Of a stretch of DNA of 64,000 nucleotides, positions 13,931 to 26,789 are shown one piece after another; within the stretch, counting starts at the first letter, position 1; every line of letters begins with the position of its first letter. The notes beneath the pieces were generated by a model. It saw only the letters and a list, made by a program, of their open reading frames with translations. It did not search any database and had not been told where the DNA came from. The stretch is from Combretum micranthum. Lineage: Eukaryota; Streptophyta; Magnoliopsida; Myrtales; Combretaceae. The translations under genes were made by a program, and so were the position numbers. The stretch is taken from assembly GCA_024138025.1 (NCBI GenBank), contig JAMXBD010000094.1, forward strand, positions 496,001-560,000, in the 5' to 3' direction.

Positions 13931-14224
13931 ATCTATACGATGAAAACTAGACTGAGAGAGAAAAATCTATCAAGTGGAACTCCTATCCTTTTCTCTCTCA
14001 TCATCCACACTTGCCAAACACACTCCACTGTGGCAGTTCTTTGAAATCCAACCCAACCAATCAGAATCCACACAACACCATCATAATAACTCAAAGGGAT
14101 AGATAGATTACTCACCCCCAAGCCTGCAGTACCCTTTTTGGCATTTTGTTCCAAACACTTCCAAAGCAAACTCAGCCTCAAGAAACAATTAACTTTACAT
14201 AACTGTCTCAAATACCCCTCTTAC

Positions 14225-14230
14225 CACGTG
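14225..14230. promoter_or_regulatory. G-box (CACGTG) upstream of CHLH
   Basis: A perfect palindromic CACGTG inside CCACGTGTCC, about 350 bp upstream of the CHLH start codon. G-boxes bind bZIP (HY5) and bHLH (PIF) light regulators, and CHLH is a light- and clock-regulated gene in other plants. A CCAAT motif lies near 14056. The motif is seen; its use here is inferred. Confidence 0.5.
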
Positions 14231-14579
14231 TCCACTGCTCCTCCACTAAACCGCAAAAACCAACGGTCTGACTTTCTCATTGTACAGGAAATATGAATAT
14301 TTAATATTAATAACTGTCTCTTTTGCTTCATCTTCTTCTATTGCTATACTACAATACACAACCCCAACATAATACTTTTGCTTAGCTTGGGAAGTAGCTA
14401 AAAGAAAATCAAAACCCCATTGCAGAGGAGGTAGTAAAACATATTTCTCCTCCATCTATCCTTGTAAAGCTGTCTTTTATCTGTTTAAAGTTTTGTTCTT
14501 TTTGTGATTTTTTCACCACCCAATTGAAGAAACTAAAAAAATTTTGGGTTTTTTGCGAATACTCAGAATTTGATCAAGC

Positions 14580-17500
14580 ATGGCTTCTTGTTATCTTCAC
14601 CATTTACACTTCCAGCATCAAAAAGTGACCAACTTTCATCTATTTCCCAAAAGCATTATTTCCTCCACTCGTTTCTTCCCAAGAAGACCAACCCCAGCAC
14701 AAAATCTCCCATGAGAGTGAAATGTGCAGTCGTAGGTAATGGATTATTCACTCAAACCACACCCGAGGTTCGGCGTATCGTGCCGGAAAATAACCAGAAC
14801 CTCCCAACTGTCAAAATTGTGTATGTAGTCCTAGAAGCACAGTATCAATCATCTCTCACGGCTGCAGTACAAGCTCTTAATAAGAACCAAAGGTATGCTT
14901 CTTTTGAAGTTGTTGGTTACTTAGTTGAAGAGCTGAGAGATGAGAATACATATAAAACTTTCTGTAAAGACCTTGAGGATGCAAATATCTTTATAGGGTC
15001 TTTGATTTTTGTGGAGGAGCTTGCTCTGAAAATTAAGACTGCTGTTGAAAAAGAAAGGGAAAGACTTGATGCTGTCTTGGTTTTCCCTTCAATGCCTGAA
15101 GTTATGAGGTTGAATAAGCTGGGTTCCTTTAGTATGTCACAACTTGGACAATCAAAGAGCCCATTCTTTCAGTTGTTTAAGAAGAAGAAGTCTTCTGCTG
15201 GATTTGCTGATAGTATGTTAAAGCTTGTTAGGACATTACCTAAGGTTTTGAAGTACTTGCCTAGTGACAAGGCTCAAGATGCTAGGCTTTATATTCTTAG
15301 TTTGCAGTTCTGGCTTGGTGGTTCTCCTGACAACTTGCAGAATTTCCTGAAAATGATTTCTGGCTCATACGTTCCGGCATTGAAGGGAACTAAGATCGAG
15401 TATGCTGATCCAGTTTTGTTCTTGGATAATGGAATATGGCACCCTTTGGCTCCCTGCATGTATGATGACGTTAAAGAGTACTTGAACTGGTATGACACAA
15501 GAAGAGACGCTAATGAGAAGCTCAAGGATCCAAATGCACCTGTGATTGGGTTGGTTCTGCAGAGGAGCCACATTGTTACTGGTGATGAGAGTCACTATGT
15601 GGCTGTCATTATGGAACTAGAAGCAAGGGGTGCTAAGGTTATACCAATTTTTGCTGGTGGTCTTGATTTCTCAGGGCCTGTGGAGAAGTACTTTATCAAT
15701 CCAGTTACCAAGAAGCCCTTTGTGAATTCGGTGGTCTCCTTAACTGGATTTGCTCTTGTTGGTGGACCTGCAAGGCAGGATCACCCCAGGGCTGTGGAAG
15801 CACTAAGGAAGCTTGATGTTCCTTATACTGTTGCACTGCCTTTGGTGTTTCAAACAACAGAGGAGTGGTTGAACAGCACTCTGGGGTTGCACCCAATTCA
15901 GGTAGCTCTTCAAGTTGCACTTCCTGAGTTGGATGGAGGCATGGAGCCCATTGTTTTTGCTGGTCGGGATCCTAGGACTGGTAAGTGGACTTTTCTCTTT
16001 GGCTTCTTTTACACATCTTAATGAGCTTCAAAGAAATGCACCACATAATCAAGTGACTTCCCACAATTACTGTAATACAATTTCCTTTTAGCCTAGATGT
16101 TTTAATAGTTAACAATCTTTATAAAAGGCTTTAATCATTAGCAATCATTCACTACAGCAATATTAGAGGGTTAATTTCGCTTTTGATACTTGAACTTTTT
16201 CCAAATGTACAATTAACTATCAAACTTTAAAGTAGTCAATTTAGTACCTAATCAAAATTTTCGCATCCATTAATATTTTCTCTCTAATTTTGTTAGCTGA
16301 GCTAGCCTTTGAGTGGATAAGGAAGCGATATGTGATAAGTAACCAATGAAAAATTAGAAAATTGGACAATTAAGCAAGCAAATAAACACGCCATTATCTA
16401 ATCAAACAATTAAGTAGGCATGTAACTCCAAGCAACTTTAATGTATGTGATAATTCAATTGCTTAATCGTATAATTTTCTAGTTTTTCAATTGGCTACTT
16501 CACATGTGTCATTTCCATATTTGCTAGGAGTACCAACTTAACGAACGAAGTTAACTTAATCAACTGAGGTAGTATTAATGAACACAAAAACTTTGATTAG
16601 GTATTAAATTGACTACTATGGAGTTTAGGTAATTAATTGTACATTTAGGGAAAGTTCGAGCATCAAACGTGACATTAACCCCTTTGTCAATTACTGAGAA
16701 AGAAGGTGGTAACACCTAGTTCTTGCTGGTTTTGAAATTGTCAAATCCTAGTCTCTTGCTTCAGTGCCTATAACTTTACCCTGTTTCTTCTAATACATTC
16801 GATGACTGCCAAGAATAATCTCCAAAAAACTGCAGGTAAATCACATGCCCTTCACAAGAGGGTTGAACAGCTTTGTACCAGGGCAATTAAATGGGCTGAA
16901 CTAAAGAGGAAATCCAAGGTACTTGTGTCTATGCTTGTGTTTTCCATACTCTAAACTTTTTCCAGAATTTTTTATTTATTTTAAATTGTGTGTTTTCCTC
17001 TGGAGTTATCTCCACTATAAAGAAAGTTAATACAGTTTTCCAGGCAATCTTTGCACCAGATCCTTTTGTAGTAGCTCAGATGTGACCAAGTTACCATTAA
17101 GTGCAATAATTTGGCATGACCATAATAATGTTCTAGGCAGTTGCCAATTCTTCAGAAGGACATGCTTCTGCTTGATATGCACCTGGAAGCATTCACATCA
17201 CAGATGCAACCAAATATTAAATTGACTCAGAAGGACCCTCATCATGAATGGATCAATCAAGCATACTATTTATTGTAGCTGATGTACCTATTATTATGCT
17301 AAAAATAAAAATTGCATTTCATAGGTTAAAACCCCTAATATATACCTTTGCCAATAAGAGTCCTTGGTTGGAATGTGCATAATTGGACCTTCTCTTTGCC
17401 AAATTCATACTGCTATGTGCTGGATTAAAGAGTTGTATGAAAAGTGTCATTTTAAAGGTAAGGAGGACCTCTTTTGTTGAATTCCTTTCTTATTATCCTC

Positions 17501-20500
17501 AAATCTTTGGGTTGCCTCTCATGGTCCTCGAGGTTAGTGACACCTCCTCCAAATGTTTATGGATAATCACACTTGTCTGACTAACCATTTAAATGTTTTA
17601 TGAAGGAAAAGAAACTTCATACAACTAACTATACCTGAGAATCTACGGATGAATATGATTTAATTACATGTGGATAGTTTTGCTTGCTTGTGCTTAATTA
17701 CAGAAACATGAGAATTAATGCTTACCATAATTGTTGTTAACATGGTTATGTGCCTTGATGCTATAGTTCAATTTTTCTATTTATAAATATTATTTTTTCA
17801 ATATAAATATACTTTCTTTTAATTGGTGATGTGATGTCATGAAACTTATGCAGGTAGAGAAGAAGCTTGCAATCACAGTGTTTAGTTTCCCTCCTGACAA
17901 GGGAAATGTTGGAACGGCTGCTTACCTCAATGTCTTCGCTTCCATATATTCGGTGCTGAAAGATCTGGAGAAGGATGGTTACAATGTGGAGGGTCTTCCA
18001 GAAACTGCAGAAGCTTTGATCGAGGATGTAATCCATGATAAAGAAGCGCAATTCAACAGCCCAAATTTGAACATTGCATACAAGATGGGTGTCAGAGAGT
18101 ACCAACACCTTACTCCTTATGCCACATCACTGGAGGAAAACTGGGGAAAACCACCTGGTAATTTGAACTCTGATGGAGAAAATCTGTTGGTATATGGGAA
18201 ACAATATGGAAATGTGTTCATTGGTGTTCAACCCACATTTGGTTATGAGGGTGACCCAATGAGGCTACTTTTCTCCAAGTCAGCTAGTCCTCACCATGGC
18301 TTTGCTGCTTATTACTCATTTGTGGAGAAAATTTTCAAAGCCGATGCTGTTCTCCACTTTGGTACTCATGGTTCACTTGAATTCATGCCAGGAAAACAGG
18401 TAGGAATGAGTGATGTATGTTACCCTGACAGCCTAATAGGGAACATACCAAATGTATACTATTATGCTGCTAACAACCCATCTGAGGCTACTATTGCCAA
18501 ACGTCGGAGTTATGCCAACACAATCAGCTATTTGACCCCTCCAGCAGAAAATGCTGGGCTTTACAAAGGCCTCAAACAGCTAAGTGAGCTTATATCCTCC
18601 TACCAGTCCCTCAAAGATACAGGCCGCGGTCCACAAATTGTCAGCTCTATCATCAGCACCGCTAGACAATGCAATCTAGACAAGGATGTGGAACTTCCTG
18701 AAGAAGGGCAAGAGATTCCAGCAAAGGAAAGAGATCTTGTTGTTGGAAAGGTCTACTCCAAGATCATGGAGATAGAGTCACGTCTTTTGCCTTGTGGTCT
18801 TCACATCATTGGTGAGCCTCCATCAGCCATGGAAGCAATTGCTACATTGGTCAATATTGCTGCACTTGACCGCCCAGAAGACAATATTTCATCACTCCCA
18901 GCCATTCTTGCTGAGACCGTTGGGAGAGACATAGAAGATGTTTATAGAGGAAATGACAAGGGGATTTTAAAAGATGTTGAGCTTCTTCGTCAGATAACAG
19001 AGGCATCACGTGGTGCTATCACTGCATTTGTAGAGCGAACAACCAACAAAAAAGGACAGGTTGTTGATGTTGCTGACAAGTTGACCTCTATCCTGGGGTT
19101 CGGGATAAATGAACCCTGGATTCAGTACTTGTCAAATACAAAATTTTACCGGGCTGACAGGGAGAAGTTGAGAGTACTGTTTGAGTTTCTGGGAGAATGT
19201 TTGAAGCTTGTCGTTGCTGACAATGAATTGGGAAGCTTAAAACAAGCCCTGGAAGGTAAATATGTTGAGCCAGGGCCTGGTGGTGACCCAATCAGAAACC
19301 CCAAAGTTTTGCCAACAGGAAAGAACATCCACGCACTGGACCCACAAGCTATTCCTACAACAGCAGCAATGCAAAGTGCAAAGATTGTAGTGGACAGATT
19401 GGTTGAGAGACAGAAAGCTGATAATGGAGGCAAATACCCAGAGACAGTTGCACTTGTACTATGGGGAACGGATAACATCAAAACCTATGGTGAGTCCCTG
19501 GCTCAAGTTCTGTGGATGATTGGTGTGAGGCCCATAGCAGATACCTTTGGACGTGTAAATCGTGTTGAACCAGTTAGCCTTGAGGAACTGGGAAGGCCAA
19601 GGATTGATGTCGTTGTCAACTGTTCTGGTGTTTTCAGAGACCTCTTCATCAACCAGGTATGAGCGCTTCAATCAACTTATTACAATTACATTTATCTGCC
19701 ACACTTATTTTAACACATTCGGCTCTCCAATACCAAACTGAGGCAAAGGCTAGACATTTGTATCCAAATTCAATGAATGCTACACTGTATCTTTCATGAC
19801 TAAAAGTTATTAGCCATGCACCAAATGCAATTTTACTTGCCCCATATCAGTGATCAAGTACTTCCTGTGAACTAAACTATTTAATCTGTACACAGATGAA
19901 CCTGCTTGACCGAGCAGTAAAGATGGTTGCTGAGCTTGATGAACCCGAAGAGCTGAACTATGTGAGGAAGCATGCTCTTGAGCAAGCCAAGACACTTGGT
20001 ATTGATGTTAGAGAAGCTGCTACCCGTGTCTTCTCAAATGCATCAGGCTCCTATTCCTCCAACATTAATCTTGCTGTGGAAAATTCCTCATGGAATGATG
20101 AGAAGCAGCTTCAGGACATGTACTTGAGCCGAAAGTCCTTTGCATTTGATTGTGATGCCCCAGGTGCAGGAATGAATGAGAAAAGAAAAGTTTTTGAGAT
20201 GGCTCTGGCCACAGCTGATGCCACGTTCCAAAACCTGGACTCATCTGAAATCTCACTCACTGATGTCAGCCATTACTTTGACTCAGACCCAACAAACCTT
20301 GTCCAGAACCTGAGGAAAGATGGGAAGAAACCCAGTGCATACATTGCTGACACTACAACTGCTAATGCCCAGGTAGATATTGTAGAATAAAATTTTATCA
20401 ACTTTCCATCTTCACTTTTCTGGTATAGATGCATGCTTGTCATTTGTTTAGTTTTTGAAGACTCCAGTAGAGCTTGCCACTGCTAAACATAATTCAACAT

Positions 20501-20887
20501 TTGATGCAGGTGCGCACACTTGCTGAGACAGTGAGACTGGATGCACGCACCAAACTGTTGAACCCTAAGTGGTATGAGGGAATGATGTCCAGTGGTTATG
20601 AAGGTGTTCGTGAGATTGAGAAGAGATTAACAAATACTGTTGGTTGGAGTGCAACCTCAGGCCAAGTTGACAACTGGGTCTATGAAGAGGCTAACACCAC
20701 TTTCATTCAAGATGAGGAAATGCTAAACAGGCTCATGAGCACAAACCCAAATTCGTTTAGAAAATTGGTACAAACCTTCTTGGAAGCCAATGGACGTGGC
20801 TATTGGGAGACTTCTCCCGAAAACATTGAGAGGTTGAGGCAATTGTATTCTGAAATTGAAGATAAAATTGAAGGGATTGACCGGTAA
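14580..20887 (+). CDS. CHLH: Magnesium chelatase subunit H, chloroplastic
   Basis: The large H subunit of Mg-chelatase binds protoporphyrin IX and, with subunits I and D, inserts Mg2+ in the first committed step of chlorophyll synthesis. It acts in the plastid and is the GUN5 retrograde-signalling protein. Five exons fit consensus splice sites: 14580-15980, 16836-16918, 17854-19656, 19896-20372 and 20510-20887. Together they give about 1,380 residues, the family's usual length. A serine-rich N-terminus of about 50 residues looks like a transit peptide. An N-terminal DUF3479 region is followed by the CobN/Mg-chelatase domain, with the conserved [15 protein letters not shown] near residue 665. 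The protein ends in EDKIEGIDR, as in the family. Oddity: the ATG at 14580 (MAS...) goes out of frame after three codons, because one T seems missing at about 14586-14590. From codon 5 onward the exon matches the family. This is either an assembly error or an inactivating lesion. Confidence 0.95.
16168..16682. mobile_element. MITE-like element in CHLH intron 1
   Basis: Two imperfect terminal inverted repeats of about 100 bp ('gggttaatttcgcttttgat' against 'gggttaatgtcacgtttgat', then 'gtacaattaa' and 'agtagtcaatttagtaccta' shared in order) enclose about 300 bp of non-coding DNA. It lies wholly within CHLH intron 1, away from both splice sites. Same family as the element at 5846-6212. No clear target duplication. 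Confidence 0.65.
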
Positions 20888-21412
20888 TTAGAATGCAAGG
20901 AAATCAATTCTGCATGTGTAATTTATTGCATATATAAAACCTTGGTTGATCCTTTGACATTGCTGGCCGGCATATGCATAGGTTTAACTTCCAGCTAAGT
21001 TTGTGACATGTCTTTGGTGTACAATTTTCCATCTGTGATCTAATTCATTCCAGGGGTTTTTTTTCTTTGTGCTAAACGTGGAGAAAAGTTCCTTAGCAGC
21101 CCTCTGAAAGCCAGGATTTATCTAATCATAAGAACTCCTTGACTCTGCTAAGTAGTTAATCCTAAGTAGTTAATACTGCAACACTGATTTCTTATGGACT
21201 GGGGTTCAAAATAGATATCAAATGCTGTATTATATCTTGCTAACAAGTAAAGCAAGAAAATTGTCTGCAGCTGCAAGATCTGCCTGCTAAGTTGATTACA
21301 TGATAGGGGCAGAACCTCAAATAAGTTGAAGAACAGGGAGCAAGCAACTCCAGGTTTTTCTGTTTTCACCCCAATTATCGTAGAAGAAGCAAGGGTTTCT
21401 ATTGGAAATGAT
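20888..21412. other. CHLH 3' flank, no gene
   Basis: Presumed 3' UTR and downstream DNA of CHLH. The minus-strand frame overlapping here shows no domain. Confidence 0.5.
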
Positions 21413-21421
21413 ATATATTTA

Positions 21422-21751
21422 GGGTAAAATGCAAATACACCCACTAAACTATAAAGGTGGCGCAGATTGACTTCCTGAACTTCAAAAGTATTGTTTTGAT
21501 CCTCTATAATTATCAAGAATTTGGAATTGAGTTCATCACGTCCTATTCCTAGCCTATCCGTACAAATCCCTACAAGTCCTCATACAAAATCATGTACAGA
21601 TCCGTATAAATCGCACAGTGAATTTTTGTACTTTTTTGACCAAATAGTGCAAAATAGATTTATTTGCAATTTTTTTTATCATTATAGGAGTCCGAAACCA
21701 TACTTTCCACATTGCTCTTATAGTTTAGGGGGGTGTTTTTGTATTTTTCCC
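21422..21751. mobile_element. MULE-type MITE with 9-bp target duplication
   Basis: A 330-bp unit with termini GGGTAAAATGCAAATACACC and, reverse-complemented from the right, GGGAAAAATACAAAAACACC. It is flanked by the 9-bp direct repeat ATATATTTA at 21413-21421 and 21752-21760. A 9-bp duplication is typical of the Mutator superfamily. The AT-rich repeat could partly be chance, because a TA microsatellite follows at about 21760-21780. Confidence 0.65.
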
Positions 21752-21760
21752 ATATATTTA

Positions 21761-22596
21761 TATATATATATATATATATATTAATCTTAAAACAAAAGAA
21801 AGTAGACTCAAACCTTCAGAATGCCACAGCTGATGCAATTTTTGACTCTTGAAACAAAAAAGATGAAATACTAACATGGATTTTATATATAACTCGAAAA
21901 CAAAGATAGGTCCTTTTCTTAGAGGCATTTCCATTGATCTACTTATTGACATGGACTGGTGTCCCACACCAATTGAAGATTTACCAATTTCTATGCGAGT
22001 AATATATGGATTCTGATTCTTCACCTCAAATGGTCCCATCATCGGTTTTATTATTAACACAAGAATTGGTATCCCAAGTCAATAGTAGATTCACCAATTT
22101 CTCCATAAAGCCGGCTATAGCTATCTTTTTTCCTAGGTAGAACTTCCCTAAAATTTGTGTAAAGGATATGAAAACCTAGCCAACAACCCAGCATTAGCAA
22201 AAGAATGGAATAAAACAAATCCATGTGGGTAAGGAGTTCAAAACTCATGATCTGGTTGGATTTGTATAATATAATCTAAATATAGTCGAAGAAGTTTCTC
22301 ACTAAACGATTTTCCATATATTCACAAGGAAGTTAAGGAATGAGAGACATTTATATTTGGAGGAATTTCCAATCAGTTAATGAATCTTACAAGATAAATC
22401 TACAAAAAGAAAGGGAATATAATAGCATTCCCTCTAATCACGGATTGGGATAAACAAAAAAAGAACGGGGAAAAAAAAAAGGAAAATTAGACTTCTGACA
22501 GTTAAGGAAGCAGCAGTCCATATATTTGACACACGTTTCTTTTCTTTGTGCAATTCTTCTGTATCCAATTCCTTTTAACCTGACAGATGTACACCT
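21761..22596. other. 3' flank between convergent genes
   Basis: A (TA)n run to about 21781, then AT-rich DNA up to the stop codon of the minus-strand STELLO-type gene. It presumably includes that gene's 3' UTR. The minus-strand frames at 21758-22248 have no recognisable family. Confidence 0.5.
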
Positions 22597-24362
22597 TCAA
22601 AATAATTCCATCAAGAGTGGATCACCTTCAGCCATTAGCCTAATCAATTTAATAAAATCCTGTTCGGTGGACACATTGCAAGGGTGAACCGCTGGTACTT
22701 GAGCTGAATAGAATGTTGAATTGCTAGGTGGCAGTTTTCTCTCATAGATCATTGTGCTGAAGATGGGGTCAAAATTTTGAGAAGAGTCCATTGACAAGAA
22801 GAACATGGGCATTGCAACTTTGTAGTGGATATTCAGATCACCCACTAAATTAACAAGATCAACAAAGTCCCCAACAAACCGTCTTGGAACATAGAGTACC
22901 TCAGAGTTGCATATCGTCAAACTCTTCTCATCAGCCACTGCTGCTTTGTAGCTAACTTGAAAGTGAACTGACATTGAACTTACCACTTTCTGTACCAGCT
23001 CTGCCTGCTTTACAAACCATTCTTTGTTGCCATCGGTGGAGACAGTGGTCCAAGACTTCGATACCTGAATCCCTCAAGCAAGTTAGTTAGAGCTTCCATG
23101 TCATTGAAGAAAGCAAAAACACAGATAGGCATATGATACTAAAAACAAAAATTGACCAGAGCTACATGGATACAATTTTTCAGCACAAAATGTCAAAATG
23201 GATTATTAATTGAGTCAAGATAAATGAACAAGGGGGTGGTTACTGCTCCTTGATTGCTGGAAGCTAAAAAATTCATGCAATCATAAACTGGAAAATCGTA
23301 AACTGCACCATTATCATGAAAAAATGAAGACTAAACAGCAACTGTTGAAAACAACTAATGGTATATGCCCCTCAAGCAACTCTGGAACCATGTTTTATTA
23401 CTAAAATTAGCAGCTCAGTTCAGCATCTCGCATCTTCATTGTGATTTACAATCATTGATTTAACTTTGACCCAAAAAAAAAAAAAAGAAATCCTCAACTA
23501 AATCAATATCGCATTTTTCCTCCTAAAAAAGGAACCAAATAGAAATTATTACCTTATCAGTTATCCACAATTTAGTCTTGTCTGCCTGCAGCAAATTCCA
23601 GTAATTAAGAACCGTATTGTCCTGAAGGAACAAAAACCCTTCTGCGCTAGCATATTTATCAAATATTGAGGGAAGTAGCCTGCACAACAAAATAAGATAG
23701 CATAAGCTATGTGCTAGACTGTTCTTATGAAACTCTAAGTCCATAAAGGCCAGCTAACAGGTACAAAAATGCATATGGGCTATGTTAGGCTTCAAATGCT
23801 AAAAGCAGCATTTATAATAATATTGATAGAAGAAAACAAGTGAAAGTACCACTCATTTTGGAGAATTGGGATAATATCAAGAAATTATCTCAAAGGCTCA
23901 AAGGAACTCCTTGCAAGGTTTGGCATTAGTTTTAACAATTTAAGTAATTTAATGATGATCCTATATTAGCCCAAATGTAGTTGTATTTTCATATCTTTCT
24001 ACTCCTTAGTATTCCCTAAGGGCGAGTGTTTCAAATGTTGCATCTCATATTTCGAGCCAAGCATAACCAAAATCTCATAGAAGGATTTTTAAGTCAAGCC
24101 AATCAAATTATGGGGAAAGCTCACTACTATACTAGAACAAGACAGTAGCAGCTTTATAACACCTCATCGAAAAAACAAGTTAGCTATAATGTAAACCTTT
24201 TTTCCAACAATCATGTGACAGAAGTTTCCATACAAATGGTTAATCGAAGTAAAAAATGCGTAGTTACATTTCTATACCAGCTGCATAGAATTAGCCAACT
24301 TCAGAAATTGCAAAATTCAACATGCCATTACTCCAGCAATTGCAAAGGTTTTTTTTTTGGGT

Positions 24363-24396
<34 letters not shown>

Positions 24397-26789
24397 GTGT
24401 GGGTGGGTAGGAGGAGGATAAATAAGGAAAAAATTATAAACATGGAGAAAAACCGTTTCCTATCTCTTCTTTCTCTTAGAGACTGGTAAGAGGCCAACAG
24501 GTGAGCAATCTCAAATAGATTTAAATATGTGACACAACAAGAATTATGCAGACCAGAGTATGCACTCTAAAATTTCCATAACTTATATCAACAATTTTTG
24601 TGAAAGTTTCTTTTCAAGAGAAAGTAACAGCTTAAAGTTGATCCTTCAACTTCATCTATTTTACATCCAAATTCTAAGTACACAATCTTCAAGTCGGCAA
24701 TTAAAACACATATACGAACAAGGAGGCAGATGTGCAAAATGATTGTGGGGTTAGTTCCCAACGACAAATTTTTTTTTCAAATTAGTTCCCAATTATTACT
24801 CTAATAGGTTGTCAACAGTGAGCCAATGTTGAAATACAAGCCTCCTTACGTCTTTGGAAAGCAAACTACCATAGAAAAGATTGCACAAGCCCACCTTTTC
24901 CTTCATTTCCAAGTTAAATTCTTACACGTGGTTGAAAGTGCCATTTTGCAGTTATATTATTATTAGGTAAATAAATAAAAATCATGCAGAAAGCTACACA
25001 GGTATATGTAAGAAAGAAATAAATATTTTCTTTTCTACAATCGCATTTTTCCTTAAAAAGTTGCTTGATGAATAAGAACTAATAACGTACTTGTACATCT
25101 GATCTAAGTGGCCTTCTTCCACAGCAAGATCGGGATTCTTCTGATCTGCTAAAATGACCACAGTTTTGAAAATCCGTCCATAAAGTAATCTCCACTCAAG
25201 AGCTGTGCGCTCTACAGGACCATGACAAAACATAATGAGCACCACATTCCCAAAATTCTTTCTCCAACGAATCAAATTACCGATCTCGTAATTGACTGTT
25301 CCTGTTTCTTCTACTCCCAAATGAACTGATGGCAGTTTTTGAGGGACAAACTCTTTCCTATCTCCATGGCCAATGCTTGCCCGTGGCCTGCCCAATTCTA
25401 ATGACATTAATCTTGGTTGTTGGTACCCAACAGCAAGCAAGTCCTGAAGCCAAGCAGCAGTAAATTTTACATCCTTCTCAGTCCAAAAACCCTCCTCTGC
25501 CATAGTGTAACTCAGCTCAAGAATCTTCTCAAACAACCTATGCTTGCTAGATCTCCATCTAATTAGGAAGTCAACCAACCGCCCAACATTAATATGAAGA
25601 TCCTTCTCATCAGCAAAGGGGTATGCCTCTATTCTATCATAGCGATGGACTGTTGGAGGATAAACTACAACATACCCACCAATTTCCCACAATAATCTCT
25701 GGGCCCAATAACCCCTTAGCACATCAGAAGCCATTGTACTTACAGAGACAGGAAGCATCAAACCCCAAAACGCAGAGGAATGGTAGATGGTATTAAATGA
25801 ATTAAGAGGCACCATTAGACCTTGTGGCAAAGCCACTTTAGGGGCACGCTCATCAAATCTTATATCAAACGCTTCCAGACCCGGTTTTCGTGTTAAGTAA
25901 AATACTGAATCCACATCTGGCAGACCATTGGAAATACCTTGCTGAATATATTGCTTCCCACCAAACACCTCAGTATAAAATTCCTCATGAGCAATTTCAC
26001 CCACATTTTCCAAGGGCAATCCCCTAGGCCAAACGGACCGCTGTCCAAAGTGAATATAGGGGTTAATAACCGTTCTATTCGGATTATCATGACTATACTG
26101 CAATATAACATCTTGCCTTGCCCTCTCACCCACCAATTCAACATCAAAATGCTTCCCTAAATCCCCATCAATCACCTCTCCACGATCATCAGCATCAAAA
26201 ATCTTCTTCGCACCGTGTTGGATCGCGAACAAATATCCAACACTCTTCCTCACGTATGAATCATAAGGCAAATAATCAACAGTTCTAAATCCCAAAGTAG
26301 CTTGCTGCTCCAATGACAAAAAGATCACTCCTTTCAAGCTCCAATCACTAGGGGTCTTCGAATTACCAATTGCAAGGACCTGCCACCCCTTGATCTTACC
26401 AAGACGTTTTAGCGATTCCGAGGGATAATCCGAAACAGACACAACAATCCACTTTCGGATCGGAAATTTGCATAAGGAGATGCCTTATCAAGTATTGGTG
26501 GGATTGAATTCCACTTGATTTGAGGGAACTGGGGCTTTTGGAGGTTTTGGGTTTCAGCTTTTTCAAGACATAAAAAAGCAGCGCTATCACCAATATTGTG
26601 GAGGACAAAAAGGATAGCAACAGTAACTACAAGGATCAACAAAGTTATAATCTTGTAGGAATTCCCTGACGCCCATGTTGTGAAATCAAGGTTTTTGGGT
26701 TCATGGAATCGATTAGGATTCAAACTAGGCAATGTCCTGATCTGGGATTTTGGTGATTTAGGTGTTCCATTTCGCTCTTGGACCAACAT
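22597..26789 (-). CDS. STL: STELLO-type Golgi glycosyltransferase-like protein (DUF288)
   Basis: STELLO proteins are Golgi type II membrane proteins that help assemble cellulose synthase (CESA) complexes. They have a putative glycosyltransferase domain (DUF288). Three exons with consensus splice sites: 26789-25091, 23679-23553 and 23064-22597. The start is set at MLVQER, as in the family. A membrane segment lies at about residues 45-65 (IITLLILVVTVAILFVL). The catalytic-type acidic motif DADDRGEVIDGD and blocks such as SVGYLFAIQHGAKK and EFVPQKLPSVHLGVEETG follow. The C-terminus is AEGDPLLMELF. The exons sum to 2,294 nt, one short of 765 codons. The missing base is at about 26452-26456: GAAAGTGG appears where the family needs a Lys-Trp-Ile-Val frame, so the reading frame breaks in exon 1 and is right again on either side. 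This is an assembly indel or a recent lesion. Confidence 0.93.
24363..24395. repeat. Homopolymer of 33 G in STELLO intron 1
   Basis: An uninterrupted run of 33 G on the + strand (C on the transcribed pre-mRNA), preceded by a T run and followed by TGTGTGGGTGGG. It lies in the 1.4-kb first intron of the STELLO-type gene. The exact length is unreliable for most sequencing methods. The 'glycine-rich' and 'proline-rich' frames here are translations of this tract. Confidence 0.9.

Noticed and set aside
17761..18108. Minus-strand 115-codon frame in CHLH
   Set aside because: It is the antisense shadow of CHLH exon 3 and intron 2.
24215..24497. Glycine-rich and proline-rich short open frames
   Set aside because: Direct translations of the G homopolymer on both strands inside a STELLO intron.
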